Source of the DNA: Paraglaciecola sp.
GTDB taxonomy: Bacteria; Pseudomonadota; Gammaproteobacteria; Enterobacterales; Alteromonadaceae
NCBI RefSeq assembly: GCF_030730205.1
Contig: NZ_JANQVQ010000242.1
Coordinates: forward strand, 1 to 36,127
Direction of reading: 5' to 3'
DNA: 36,127 bases
The notes beneath the pieces were generated by a model, which searched no databases, was not told where the DNA came from, and was given only the letters and a program-made list of their open reading frames with translations. Within the stretch, counting starts at the first letter, position 1; every line of letters starts with the position of its first letter. Positions 19,314-27,585 of this stretch are shown here, piece after piece. The position numbers and the translations under genes are program-made.

Positions 19314-19727
19314 ATGCAAATGAGCCAAGAAGAACTCACAGAACTTATGATTGATTGTGCGCAAAATGCCGTGATTACCACTCAAGAAGAATTTAAACTT
19401 GAACTAGACGGAAGCGATCAAAGTGTAGAGTTGGTCGATGAAGTCATACTAGGTTGGTTAGCTCGTTATCGAAATCAAGCCCTTGAAGAGAATGCTGTTT
19501 TTACACTGTGCAATATTTATGGCGCCTATGTTGGCGAAATTTTCCGCCATAAAATCGGTGGTAATTGGAATTACGATGTCAGTGATCCTGATGCACCCTA
19601 TGTTGTGCTTGAATATGCTGGAAACACCTATGCTTTTGCTGGAATTTGCTATCAACGTTTGGTGAATGATAGTGATATTAGTATTAAGAGTTACTTTGAG
19701 CAGGCTGTGGCCAACAAGATGCAATAA
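19314..19727 (+). CDS. Small hypothetical protein downstream of the LysR gene
   Basis: An acidic soluble protein of 137 residues with an AGGAT ribosome binding site 8 bases before the ATG, so it is very likely real. The middle reads IYGAYVGEIFRHKIGGNW, then a conserved-looking segment ending in FAGICYQRLVND. This layout recalls DUF3806-type proteins, but I am not certain of the family. No signal peptide or membrane segment is visible. Function unknown. Confidence 0.7.
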   Translation: MQMSQEELTELMIDCAQNAVITTQEEFKLELDGSDQSVELVDEVILGWLARYRNQALEENAVFTLCNIYGAYVGEIFRHKIGGNWNYDVSDPDAPYVVLEYAGNTYAFAGICYQRLVNDSDISIKSYFEQAVANKMQ

Positions 19728-19753
19728 GCCATTATAAGGCGAATGTTATGGCC

Positions 19754-20239
19754 CTATTCTATAGGGCTATTTGGTCTAGACCAGTCACTCACCAACAAAC
19801 GTAAATGCCGGTCTTTAAACAGATAAAAGCCAATCATCACATTAATCAGAAACGACAATGCGATTGACCATGAAAACTGCCAATAAAGCGATTTAGCTAA
19901 AAAGTAGTGCAAGCCAATATCAAGGAAACAGCTGAGCAATAGCAAAGGCTTAATAAGTAGTAGTGGCCAGTATCTCTCATGCTTAGTCAATGACTCACGA
20001 AATGCCAGCAGCAGATAAGCACTAAACGCGGGAGCAGCAATCAACATTGCGAGGTATAAATAGCGTTTTTCAGGGTAGATCCAAGATAACAATTCAGAGC
20101 TATTTTGTTGCAGGATAAACGACAAGGCAAAAATAAACATACTGCGGCATAAAAACAATGCACACCAAGACAGTATAGCTGATGGCTTTACCCGACCAGC
20201 CTCATCGTAGTATTTCAACTCAAGTAGTAATCTTGCCAA
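19754..20239 (-). CDS. DUF2919 family membrane protein
   Basis: A 161-residue inner-membrane protein with four hydrophobic segments. Near the N-terminus YYDEAGRVKPSAILSWCALFLCRS matches the start of DUF2919 (YfeZ-like) proteins, whose role is unknown. The start is unclear: a TTG at 20239 with AAGG upstream is the longest option, and a second TTG at 20218 is possible; no in-frame ATG lies near. The stop codon is inside a 7-bp hairpin (GCCCTAT / ATAGGGC, 19751-19757 with 19761-19767) that may end transcripts here. It lies just downstream of the degenerate GGDEF gene and may be cotranscribed. Confidence 0.75.
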   Translation of the reverse strand: MARLLLELKYYDEAGRVKPSAILSWCALFLCRSMFIFALSFILQQNSSELLSWIYPEKRYLYLAMLIAAPAFSAYLLLAFRESLTKHERYWPLLLIKPLLLLSCFLDIGLHYFLAKSLYWQFSWSIALSFLINVMIGFYLFKDRHLRLLVSDWSRPNSPIE

Positions 20240-20306
20240 AGTAATTTAAACCTTCAAGGTCAATAATGGGTTGCATACAATCACACCTTTGGGTGTTGAC
20301 TCATCG

Positions 20307-22133
20307 TCACAAAGCCGATGCTCTCTTGTTGTAATGCGCAGACATTCGCATTTCTTCGAGCACCTGTTCGATGTCTTGCAATCCGTCCTGAGAAAGATAC
20401 ATGCTCATACTAGAATGAATATTCACTTTTTCACCGCTACCTGCATTGATAGCCATATCAGTCAGACTATTTTGAATTCGATCGAACAACACTCGAGCCG
20501 TTTCATCATCTATATTTTTTAAACACACGATAAAGCGGTCAGTCCCAAGTCGCCCTAACAAGTCTTTCTCACGAGTGACTTGATTTAAACATCCTGCCAC
20601 CCGTTTTAATAAGGTATCAGCCGTTAAATAGCCAAACTGCGCATTAACTTCAGAAAAATTAGTCACGTCAAACACTGCAATAGCATTGACCTTGTCCCGC
20701 TGAACTGATCTTATTCGCTTGATAGCACCGAGTACTGATTGTTCATTACGTAAACCTGTAAGACTATCGGTCGCCAATTTACGCAAGTAATGTCGTCCTA
20801 GTGTCAAATAAAGCAAAAGAGCTATCACGGTTATTAGTAAACACACCAACACAATAGTTTGTATATTTTCTCGTTGAATTTTCGTGATATTCTCTTCTAA
20901 CATATTGATTTTTGTGTACAAATTGGCAACACCAAGCACTTGACCAGACGCTTGTTGCTGATTTAACTTAGTGGTCAATTTATCTGCATAGCGTTGAAAT
21001 ACTTTTTCGGAAGCAGGAACATTACCTAGATATAAATTAGCCTCTACCAAAAAGCGCAGATAGTCTTTGTTGTTTGATAGGGCGTTTGATACTTGGGCGT
21101 CCTCAATTTCACGCGCGCTAAGATATTGTGTAATACAATCTCTATCGTCATCTATCATGCAAATGAAAGCCGAATACCATGCAAATAAATCGTCCATTTG
21201 TTTATTAGTCACCATAGGCAAAAAAGCTTGCCATTTAACTAAATTGACGCGCATTTGAGCATAGTCGGCAGTTAAATAGTAATACCGGCTTAATGAGTAA
21301 TATAACCATGAATTGGTCAGGGGCGTATTGATTTTTTTATTCTCTTCGGCCAGTTTATCAATCATCAATTTAGCTTCATTAAAATTACCACTACCGATGT
21401 AAGCACTAATAAGACTCATCAAAGGCGCTACTTGGTTTTTTTCTTCATACACATCTAAGCCTATATCATAAGCTTTTTGGTATTGCTCTACAGCCAATAC
21501 ATTTTGACCAATTTTTCCAAACAGATACCCAATTTCATTATGAATATGTGCCACTTCCTCTTTATCGTTAGTTAACACATGGGATTCAAGGAGCGCAAAT
21601 AGTTTACCAAGCCTTTCACCAATACTTTGCTTATTTCCACTGCATCCTGATAATTGCGCAATTTGAGAACTCAGTGTTATATCTTTAAAACTATCCTTCC
21701 CAAGCTCTTCAGCCTGTTTGTAATAAGCACAGCGTTTAGGATCATCTTGTGCCTCAAAAATATAACCCATTTGATAAATTGCGCTGGCATAGCTGTAAGA
21801 CAACTTATCAATGGCAGGATCACGTATTATGTCTTCGAGCACGTTTTGAGCCTGTTCAAGCTGGCCTACACAAATCATTGATTGAGTTTTAATAACTTGT
21901 AAAGCAATTGATTGAGAATGAGTAGTTTTGATACTATTTAGAAAAGTATCGAGTTGTGGAAGAACCTCACTTTTCGGGCAATCATAGGTCTTAACTTGTG
22001 ATTTTTTGATGAAGTCATCAATATCATCGGCCCTCACTATTTGATGAAATCCCCCTAAGACTAGCAACAAAGTAATACTGAAAGACCTCAATGCATTTTG
22101 TGGGATTTTTTCAAACATGAATAAAACAACCAT
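20307..22133 (-). CDS. TPR sensor protein with a degenerate GGDEF domain
   Basis: A 608-residue membrane protein: signal peptide (about 1-35, ending in VRA before DD), an extracytoplasmic helical region with TPR-like repeats (about 40-420), one membrane helix (about 425-446) and a cytoplasmic GGDEF-type domain (about 455-608). The domain has DSLTGLRN, but the signature is GTDRF (530-534) instead of GGDEF, and the metal/substrate motif is FDVTNFSEVNA where active enzymes have DxDxFKxxND. It is therefore probably not a working diguanylate cyclase. The inhibitory c-di-GMP site RxxD (Arg521, Asp524), five residues before the signature, is intact, so it may bind c-di-GMP. The start could also be the ATG at 22118. 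No EAL domain follows. Confidence 0.85.
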   Translation of the reverse strand: MVVLFMFEKIPQNALRSFSITLLLVLGGFHQIVRADDIDDFIKKSQVKTYDCPKSEVLPQLDTFLNSIKTTHSQSIALQVIKTQSMICVGQLEQAQNVLEDIIRDPAIDKLSYSYASAIYQMGYIFEAQDDPKRCAYYKQAEELGKDSFKDITLSSQIAQLSGCSGNKQSIGERLGKLFALLESHVLTNDKEEVAHIHNEIGYLFGKIGQNVLAVEQYQKAYDIGLDVYEEKNQVAPLMSLISAYIGSGNFNEAKLMIDKLAEENKKINTPLTNSWLYYSLSRYYYLTADYAQMRVNLVKWQAFLPMVTNKQMDDLFAWYSAFICMIDDDRDCITQYLSAREIEDAQVSNALSNNKDYLRFLVEANLYLGNVPASEKVFQRYADKLTTKLNQQQASGQVLGVANLYTKINMLEENITKIQRENIQTIVLVCLLITVIALLLYLTLGRHYLRKLATDSLTGLRNEQSVLGAIKRIRSVQRDKVNAIAVFDVTNFSEVNAQFGYLTADTLLKRVAGCLNQVTREKDLLGRLGTDRFIVCLKNIDDETARVLFDRIQNSLTDMAINAGSGEKVNIHSSMSMYLSQDGLQDIEQVLEEMRMSAHYNKRASAL

Positions 22134-22433
22134 ACGTTTATAATTATTATTTTTACTAACTTTGTTAGTGCCTATTGCTACAGCGTTCTCGCTAAGACCG
22201 CAAGTATAGTTATTTATTGTTGTGTAATACCAATAAAAACATTACCCAGAGCAGTAAAATTAACATGTATTGAGGTGTTAGCTCCTTCACAGCCTCAAGT
22301 TAGGTGTGTCGAAAGCTTGTCATATGTCACGAAACAGTGAGCAGGCTCAAGGGCCGCAAACGCATTAAACAAGCAAGGCCCAGACGAACCTTGCGAGTCA
22401 TTTAAAACAGCTAACCTAGTTAATTAAGCGTGT
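22134..22433. other. Intergenic region upstream of the degenerate GGDEF gene
   Basis: 300 bp with no gene. On the minus strand TATACT (22208-22203) could be a -10 box for the GGDEF gene, with only a poor -35 (TTGGTA at a long 19-base spacing). A perfect 6-bp inverted repeat, ACTAAC-TTT-GTTAGT (22155-22169), lies 22 bases before the ATG. The right part holds the ggt terminator. Confidence 0.5.
22365..22394 (-). terminator. Terminator-like hairpin after ggt
   Basis: On the minus strand GCAAGG and CCTTGC (22394-22389 with 22378-22373) form a 6-bp stem followed by TTGTTTAATG, about 40 bases after the ggt stop. Confidence 0.5.
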
Positions 22434-24143
22434 TTAAAAAACCATCGCTTTCCCGCGCCCGCTTGATTCAGAAGCAGCATCAATTTTACCATTTTGGTTG
22501 ATGATTAACTGCAAGTCACCAAACCGGTTTTCATCCAACACATAACCCATTTTTTCTAACTCAGCAATTACCCTAGGATCTAGCCCTGGATGATAACGAA
22601 TTTGATCTTTTGGTAACAACTGATGGTGAAAGCGAGGACGGTCGACGGACTCTTGCGCACTCATATTAAACACTAACGCATTGAGGATAGACTCATAGAC
22701 CGAGCTAATAATAGTGGTTCCACCTGGTGAGCCCGTGACGAGGGCAACATCATTATTTTTTAAGACGATGGTAGGCGTCATAGAAGAAAGCATTCGCTTT
22801 TGCGGCTGTATTTCGTTAGCGCTGCCACCTATGGCACCAAACACATTGGCAACCCCAGGTTTCGCACTAAAATCATCCATTTCGTCATTCAATAAAAAGC
22901 CGGCCCCTTCAACGACCACAGAATTGCCAAAACCTAAATTAATTGTAGTGGTATTAGAAACCGCATTGCCCCAACTATCTATGATAGAAAAATGCGTGGT
23001 TTCTTCACTCTCCTTCAGACCTGGTTGAATACTTTCTGTTTCTGAGATGACATTGGGTACAATACCCATACTGCGTTTTTCCATATAACTGGGATCAATC
23101 AAACGAGTCAGGGGAACTTGAATAAAATCAGGGTCGCCTAAATACTCAGCTCTATCAGCAAAAACCCGTTTACCAATCTCGGCTAAAAGATGAATATAAG
23201 CACTTGAGTTGTGCACTAAGTTTGGGTGTTTTTTGGCTAATATTTCATACATTTCTAACCACTGAATAATCGCAACACCACCAGAGCTAGGCGGTGGCGC
23301 AGTGAGCAGTTGGTATTGCTGCCAATTTGCAATGATAGGTTTGCGCGCGATAGCCTCATACTGAGCCAGATCTTGTAAACTAATTAAGCCATTCTCTTTT
23401 TGCATGAAATCGCTGATTAACCTAGCAGTTTCACCTAAATAAAAGCCGTCTCGTCCCTTATCCCGAATCAAACGTAAAGTCGCTGCTAATTCGGCCTGTT
23501 TGAATATCTCGCCCGCTTTAGCTTTTTCAAAGTAAGTTTTAAAATTGACGTCAAAGCCCTGTTCAGCCAGACGTTTTATATGACGTTCAATATACCCGCC
23601 TAACTTCGGATGAACCACAAATCCATGCTCCGCCAATTCGACAGCGGGTTGAACTAACTCACTCCAAGGTAAAGAGCCGTGCTTTTGGTGGGCTAGCCAC
23701 ATGCCCGCCACGGTGCCAGGCACGCCGGATGCCAATACACCAATAAGTGATTGATTGGGGATCACCTCACCTTTTTCATCTAAATACATATCTCGATGCG
23801 CAGCTAAGGGCGCCTTTTCACGATAATCAATAAAGTCATTTAGGCCATCTTTATGAATCAACATAAATCCACCGCCACCAATATTACCGGCTTCAGGCAG
23901 TGTCACTGCCAATACAAATTGCGCAGCAATGGCGGCATCAACCGCATTACCGCCTTTATCCAAAATCGCTTTTGCGGCGTCAGCACTATAACTATCAGGC
24001 ATTGCAACAGCCGATTGATGAGAACTAGCAGCTACTTTATGACTTTTTGTATCACTATTATCGGCACCACAGCCAATAATTAAGCAACACAAGCCCACTA
24101 AAATGAAGCCTTTATTTATTCTTTCGAGCGTTAAATTTAACAT
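22434..24143 (-). CDS. ggt: Gamma-glutamyltranspeptidase, predicted lipoprotein
   Basis: N-terminal nucleophile hydrolase that cleaves or transfers the gamma-glutamyl group of glutathione outside the cytoplasm. Of 569 residues, the catalytic Thr382 (EETTHFS, matching Thr391 of E. coli) marks the autocleavage point between large and small subunits. Downstream motifs GFGNSVVVEGAGFLLNDEMD, the lid region before SSMTPTIV, and TGSPGG are all present. The N-terminus has a lipobox, LIIGC with Cys25, after a hydrophobic stretch, so it should be membrane-anchored, whereas the E. coli enzyme is soluble in the periplasm. A TAGGA ribosome binding site precedes the ATG. Confidence 0.94.
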   Translation of the reverse strand: MLNLTLERINKGFILVGLCCLIIGCGADNSDTKSHKVAASSHQSAVAMPDSYSADAAKAILDKGGNAVDAAIAAQFVLAVTLPEAGNIGGGGFMLIHKDGLNDFIDYREKAPLAAHRDMYLDEKGEVIPNQSLIGVLASGVPGTVAGMWLAHQKHGSLPWSELVQPAVELAEHGFVVHPKLGGYIERHIKRLAEQGFDVNFKTYFEKAKAGEIFKQAELAATLRLIRDKGRDGFYLGETARLISDFMQKENGLISLQDLAQYEAIARKPIIANWQQYQLLTAPPPSSGGVAIIQWLEMYEILAKKHPNLVHNSSAYIHLLAEIGKRVFADRAEYLGDPDFIQVPLTRLIDPSYMEKRSMGIVPNVISETESIQPGLKESEETTHFSIIDSWGNAVSNTTTINLGFGNSVVVEGAGFLLNDEMDDFSAKPGVANVFGAIGGSANEIQPQKRMLSSMTPTIVLKNNDVALVTGSPGGTTIISSVYESILNALVFNMSAQESVDRPRFHHQLLPKDQIRYHPGLDPRVIAELEKMGYVLDENRFGDLQLIINQNGKIDAASESSGRGKAMVF

Positions 24144-24294
24144 CTATTTTTCCTATTTAATTTTGCTCAAGGTTTGAGTCTTTGCTCATTCACTAACGTC
24201 AAATAAATCGCGTCGAAGGCCTAAAGCCTCGTGTTTTGAGCAATTGACTTCTTTCAACCACGTTATTATGGCTAACAATCATCTTTTAAACGCT

Positions 24295-24307
24295 AGGGCT
24301 AATGCCC
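24295..24307 (-). terminator. Weak hairpin after the DUF6817-like gene
   Basis: GGGC-TAAT-GCCC lies immediately after the stop. On the minus strand it is followed by TAGCGTTTAAAAG, so the T-run is poor and termination is uncertain. Confidence 0.3.
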
Positions 24308-24309
24308 CA

Positions 24310-24852
24310 CTAAACGCGCTTAGGTATCTGATTGAGCCTATTTTTAGCCCCTCGACTTAAATAGGGGTGCATTTTTTCCTCCATTTGTTGTAAAAATGGG
24401 GTAATACAATCCAATTCCTTTTTTTGGTTGCTTAATTGCCCGAGCGCGACAGCTGTCGCTAACTCACATACTTGGCTCAACAAACGTTCATTAACTTGAG
24501 TATGTTGTTGCAAATATCGGTCATATATCGTGACATTTTTTTTATCTTTAGGCTCATCAAACAGGCGCTGATAATCGCAAACATGAAAATAATAAATTAG
24601 GATTTCAACTTCAGGACTAAGTAAACTCGCAAGGGCTGCTCTTTGCTCAGACAAATGATGTCTCGCTTCGTCATTGAGTTCGTCTAAAGGCGAGTGCGCT
24701 AAATGGTAGAGTCCGGCCTTTTGCAGCACTTCGTTTGCGGCCCACGCTTTCAGTAAACAACGAACATTGTCAAGCAGGTATATTTGCTTCGCATCGAAAT
24801 GTTCAAAATCACCGGCGCCAAGTTGAATTAACTGAATAAATTTATCTAACAT
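24310..24852 (-). CDS. DUF6817-like hypothetical protein
   Basis: A soluble protein of 180 residues. The pattern LGAGDFEH (11-18), then LLDNVRCLLKAW, LQKAGLYHLAH and LLSPEVEILIYYFHVCDY follows the layout of DUF6817 proteins, which look like reduced HD-type helical domains with a conserved His in the AGLYH segment. I recognise the pattern only from memory, and no activity can be assigned. It lies between ggt and the broken acetyltransferase, all on the minus strand; the 33-base gap to the upstream acetyltransferase suggests cotranscription. Confidence 0.65.
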   Translation of the reverse strand: MLDKFIQLIQLGAGDFEHFDAKQIYLLDNVRCLLKAWAANEVLQKAGLYHLAHSPLDELNDEARHHLSEQRAALASLLSPEVEILIYYFHVCDYQRLFDEPKDKKNVTIYDRYLQQHTQVNERLLSQVCELATAVALGQLSNQKKELDCITPFLQQMEEKMHPYLSRGAKNRLNQIPKRV

Positions 24853-24885
24853 CTATACTCTGCCCTAATAAGCCATTATTTTCAT

Positions 24886-25324
24886 TTAACCCAGTCGGTT
24901 TTTGTACACATCTGGTTGCCAAATTTCCATAAAAACACTTGGACTGCTGAGGCTGTTATAACCATATTGTTGATATAAACCATGAGCATCACTGGTAGCT
25001 AACAACATACGCCTCAAACCCTGTAAATCGGGATGACGATGTATTTCGTCCATCAGCCAAACACTTAAGCCTCGCCCTCGATGTTTTTCGACTACAAATA
25101 CATCCGCTAAATAAGCAAAGGTAGCGTAATCAGTAATCACTCGAGCAAAACCAACTTGCTCTCCCGCCTCGGTAAACACACCAAAGCATAAGGAGTTTTT
25201 TTAAGGCTTTTTGTAAGGTGTTGAGCGGAATCCCTTTTGCCCAATATGAAGTGGCTAAAAATCCATGAATGGTTCTTATATTTTGCTCTTCAAACTGGTG
25301 GCTTATTCTGTATCCTGAAACCAC
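24886..25324 (-). pseudogene. GNAT family N-acetyltransferase with a single-base frameshift
   Basis: Two adjacent minus-strand frames together make one GNAT protein. The first (GTG start at 25324, after AAGGAAAAT) encodes MVSGYRISHQ onward to ALK; the second continues as NSLCFGVFTEAGEQVGFARV, with the acetyl-CoA loop HRGRGLS and the C-terminal YQQYGY. They join only if one A is removed from the run of seven A (plus-strand T run at 25196-25202): with six A it reads Ala-Leu-Lys-Asn-Ser-Leu-Cys-Phe-Gly. The span is 439 bases, one more than a multiple of three, giving a 145-residue protein when repaired. Both halves look well conserved and there is no other stop, so the shift is recent, a sequencing error, or bypassed by slippage. 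Substrate unknown. Confidence 0.8.
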
Positions 25325-25333
25325 ATATTTTCC

Positions 25334-25738
25334 TTACTGACTATTTAGTTCAAAATATAAAATAACTAAACTACTCGCGGCAGCAAACATGAGTACATAG
25401 CCGTTGATTCCGTAATAGTCGTTTTCTCGTCTATTGCGTCTGCGCTTAATGATAAGAACCAGCAAACTGATCGCTACACAGATGATTAATAGGGCAACAA
25501 GGTAATGACTCAAAGCCGAAGACCACTCCTCTCGTCCTGTCACTCCCCAGAAAGCTTGAACACCTGAGATAAATTCTGGCCGAGCATAGTGAAACACAAC
25601 TAAAGCAGCTAAGAAGACCAGCCAACCAATAACATTGATTGCCACCATGAATTTAAACAAGCGATCAGTCTCTCTAGGCTGTTTACGCCGATTCATCGCC
25701 TGTTTTTCACCCCTACGATCATTTTTTTGCTGTTGCAT
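25334..25738 (-). CDS. Small membrane protein of unknown function
   Basis: About 134 residues from the ATG at 25738, which has AGAAGG just upstream; a longer frame from 25795 adds 19 residues. The N-terminal 30 residues are very basic and polar (Lys, Arg, Gln), followed by three hydrophobic segments, the first near FMVAINVIGWLVFLAALVVF and the last at the C-terminus. A cluster of Arg and Lys (IIKRRRNRREN) follows the second segment, placing that loop in the cytoplasm. I do not recognise the family with confidence. It is 9 bases upstream of the frameshifted acetyltransferase and likely shares its transcript. Confidence 0.7.
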   Translation of the reverse strand: MQQQKNDRRGEKQAMNRRKQPRETDRLFKFMVAINVIGWLVFLAALVVFHYARPEFISGVQAFWGVTGREEWSSALSHYLVALLIICVAISLLVLIIKRRRNRRENDYYGINGYVLMFAAASSLVILYFELNSQ

Positions 25739-26025
25739 ACCTTCTCTACTTCGATTTTTCTTGAGTCTGTGCGCTAGCTGAGTAAGATTACACACCTTGC
25801 TAACTTAGCCAAGTCAGTCGTTTAATTAAAACGCTCACTTACGTAATTTTACGGCCATTACTCGCCATCTGCGTTTTATGTTGGTTTCGGTAAGAGTACA
25901 TCATCTTGATAGACGTTTTAAACTATCTGGTCAGCCTAGCAGGCTAACGCTTTAGCGATGAAAAAGCGTCATAGTAAATTGATATTAATAAATAGGGATT
26001 ATCCCCACAGCTTGGAGAAGAAGAA

Positions 26026-27423
26026 ATGGCGCACGCCTCGGTGGCAGATATATTTGCCGGTACATACGCAGTTGGCGAACATGTCACAGTAAAAGGATGG
26101 GTTAGAACTCGTCGTGATTCAAAAGCAGGCCTATCTTTTGTTGCCTTGCACGATGGAAGCTGTTTCGATCCCATTCAAGTTATTGCTTTGAATACTTTAG
26201 AAAATTATGCAGATATTCAACGCTTAACAACGAGTTGTTCTATTATCGCCAGCGGCGTTTTAAAAGCGTCTGAAGGACAAGGTCAAGCGCTAGAAATCGA
26301 TGCAAATAGCATTGATATTATCGGCTGGGTAGAAAATCCAGATACGTATCCGATGGCGCCCAAAAGACACAGCATGGAATATTTGCGAGAGCATGCTCAT
26401 TTGCGTCCACGAACCAATGTGATGGGCGCAGTAACCCGTGTTAGAAACTGTCTATCTCAAGCTATTCACCGTTTTTTTCACGAACGGGGTTACTGTTGGA
26501 TAAGTACACCAATCCTCACCGCGAGTGATACCGAAGGTGCGGGTGAGATGTTCAGAGTATCGACTTTGGATATGATGAACTTACCCAAGACAGAGCAAGG
26601 CGAAATCGACTTCAGCCAAGACTTTTTTGGTAAAGAAACCTTTCTAACGGTTTCAGGTCAGTTAAACGTTGAAACTTATTGTACCGCCATGTCTAAGGTG
26701 TATACCTTTGGTCCCACTTTCAGAGCCGAAAACTCTAATACTTCAAGACACCTTGCAGAGTTTTGGATGATTGAGCCAGAAGTGGCCTTTGCTGAATTAG
26801 CCGATGTAGCTCAACTTGCTGAAGACATGCTTAAATATGTTTTCAAAGCTGTTCTTGCAGAGCGAGCCGATGATATGGCATTTTTTGCCGAGCGCATTAA
26901 ACCCGATGCAGTGACTCGATTAGAGCAAGTTATTGAGCAAGATTTTGTGCGAATGGATTACACTGACGCTATCGAAATACTGCAAAATTGCGGTAAAAAA
27001 TTCGAATTCCCGGTGTCTTGGGGGGTGGATTTATCTTCAGAACATGAGCGTTATCTAGCTGAAGAACATGTTGGCGCACCTATCATCATGCAAAATTATC
27101 CTAAAGATATTAAAGCCTTTTACATGCGCATTAATGACGATGGTAAAACAGTGGCGGCCATGGATATTCTTGCCCCAGGCATTGGTGAAATTATCGGTGG
27201 TTCACAGCGTGAGGAGCGTTTAGATGTATTTGATGCGCGCTTGGCAGAAATGGGCTTAAGCCAAGAAGATTACGCTTGGTATCGTGATTTACGTCGCTAC
27301 GGTACAGTGCCTCATTCTGGTTTTGGTCTTGGCTTTGAACGTTTAGTGGCCTACGTGACTGGCATGCAAAACGTTAGAGACGTAATCCCCTTCCCTCGTA
27401 CTCCAGGTAACGCTAATTACTAA
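26026..27423 (+). CDS. asnS: Asparaginyl-tRNA synthetase
   Basis: Class IIb synthetase that charges tRNA-Asn. Its 465 residues are within one of E. coli. The N-terminal OB-fold anticodon-binding domain spans about 1-105 ([14 protein letters not shown] near 22-35). Motif 2 is [21 protein letters not shown] (about 231-251) and motif 3 is [15 protein letters not shown] (432-446). The discriminating NTSRHL and the lack of the AspRS insertion domain favour AsnRS over AspRS. GGAGAAG precedes the ATG. A terminator follows, so it is probably monocistronic. Confidence 0.97.
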   Translation: MAHASVADIFAGTYAVGEHVTVKGWVRTRRDSKAGLSFVALHDGSCFDPIQVIALNTLENYADIQRLTTSCSIIASGVLKASEGQGQALEIDANSIDIIGWVENPDTYPMAPKRHSMEYLREHAHLRPRTNVMGAVTRVRNCLSQAIHRFFHERGYCWISTPILTASDTEGAGEMFRVSTLDMMNLPKTEQGEIDFSQDFFGKETFLTVSGQLNVETYCTAMSKVYTFGPTFRAENSNTSRHLAEFWMIEPEVAFAELADVAQLAEDMLKYVFKAVLAERADDMAFFAERIKPDAVTRLEQVIEQDFVRMDYTDAIEILQNCGKKFEFPVSWGVDLSSEHERYLAEEHVGAPIIMQNYPKDIKAFYMRINDDGKTVAAMDILAPGIGEIIGGSQREERLDVFDARLAEMGLSQEDYAWYRDLRRYGTVPHSGFGLGFERLVAYVTGMQNVRDVIPFPRTPGNANY

Positions 27424-27439
27424 CAATTAGTCTTGTTTT

Positions 27440-27463
27440 AAAGCCACCGACAGGTGGCTTTTT
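27440..27463 (+). terminator. Rho-independent terminator of asnS
   Basis: AAGCCACC-GACA-GGTGGCTT followed by a T-run, 17 bases after the asnS stop. Confidence 0.9.
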
Positions 27464-27585
27464 CAGCATCACCTTTAGGTTTTTCTGTTTAATACATCAA
27501 ACTTATAAAAGCACCACGCTTCCCTTGGCTTAGCTCAATGAATATTGGTAACATGATTATCAGGAAATCCTAATAAGAATTCAAT

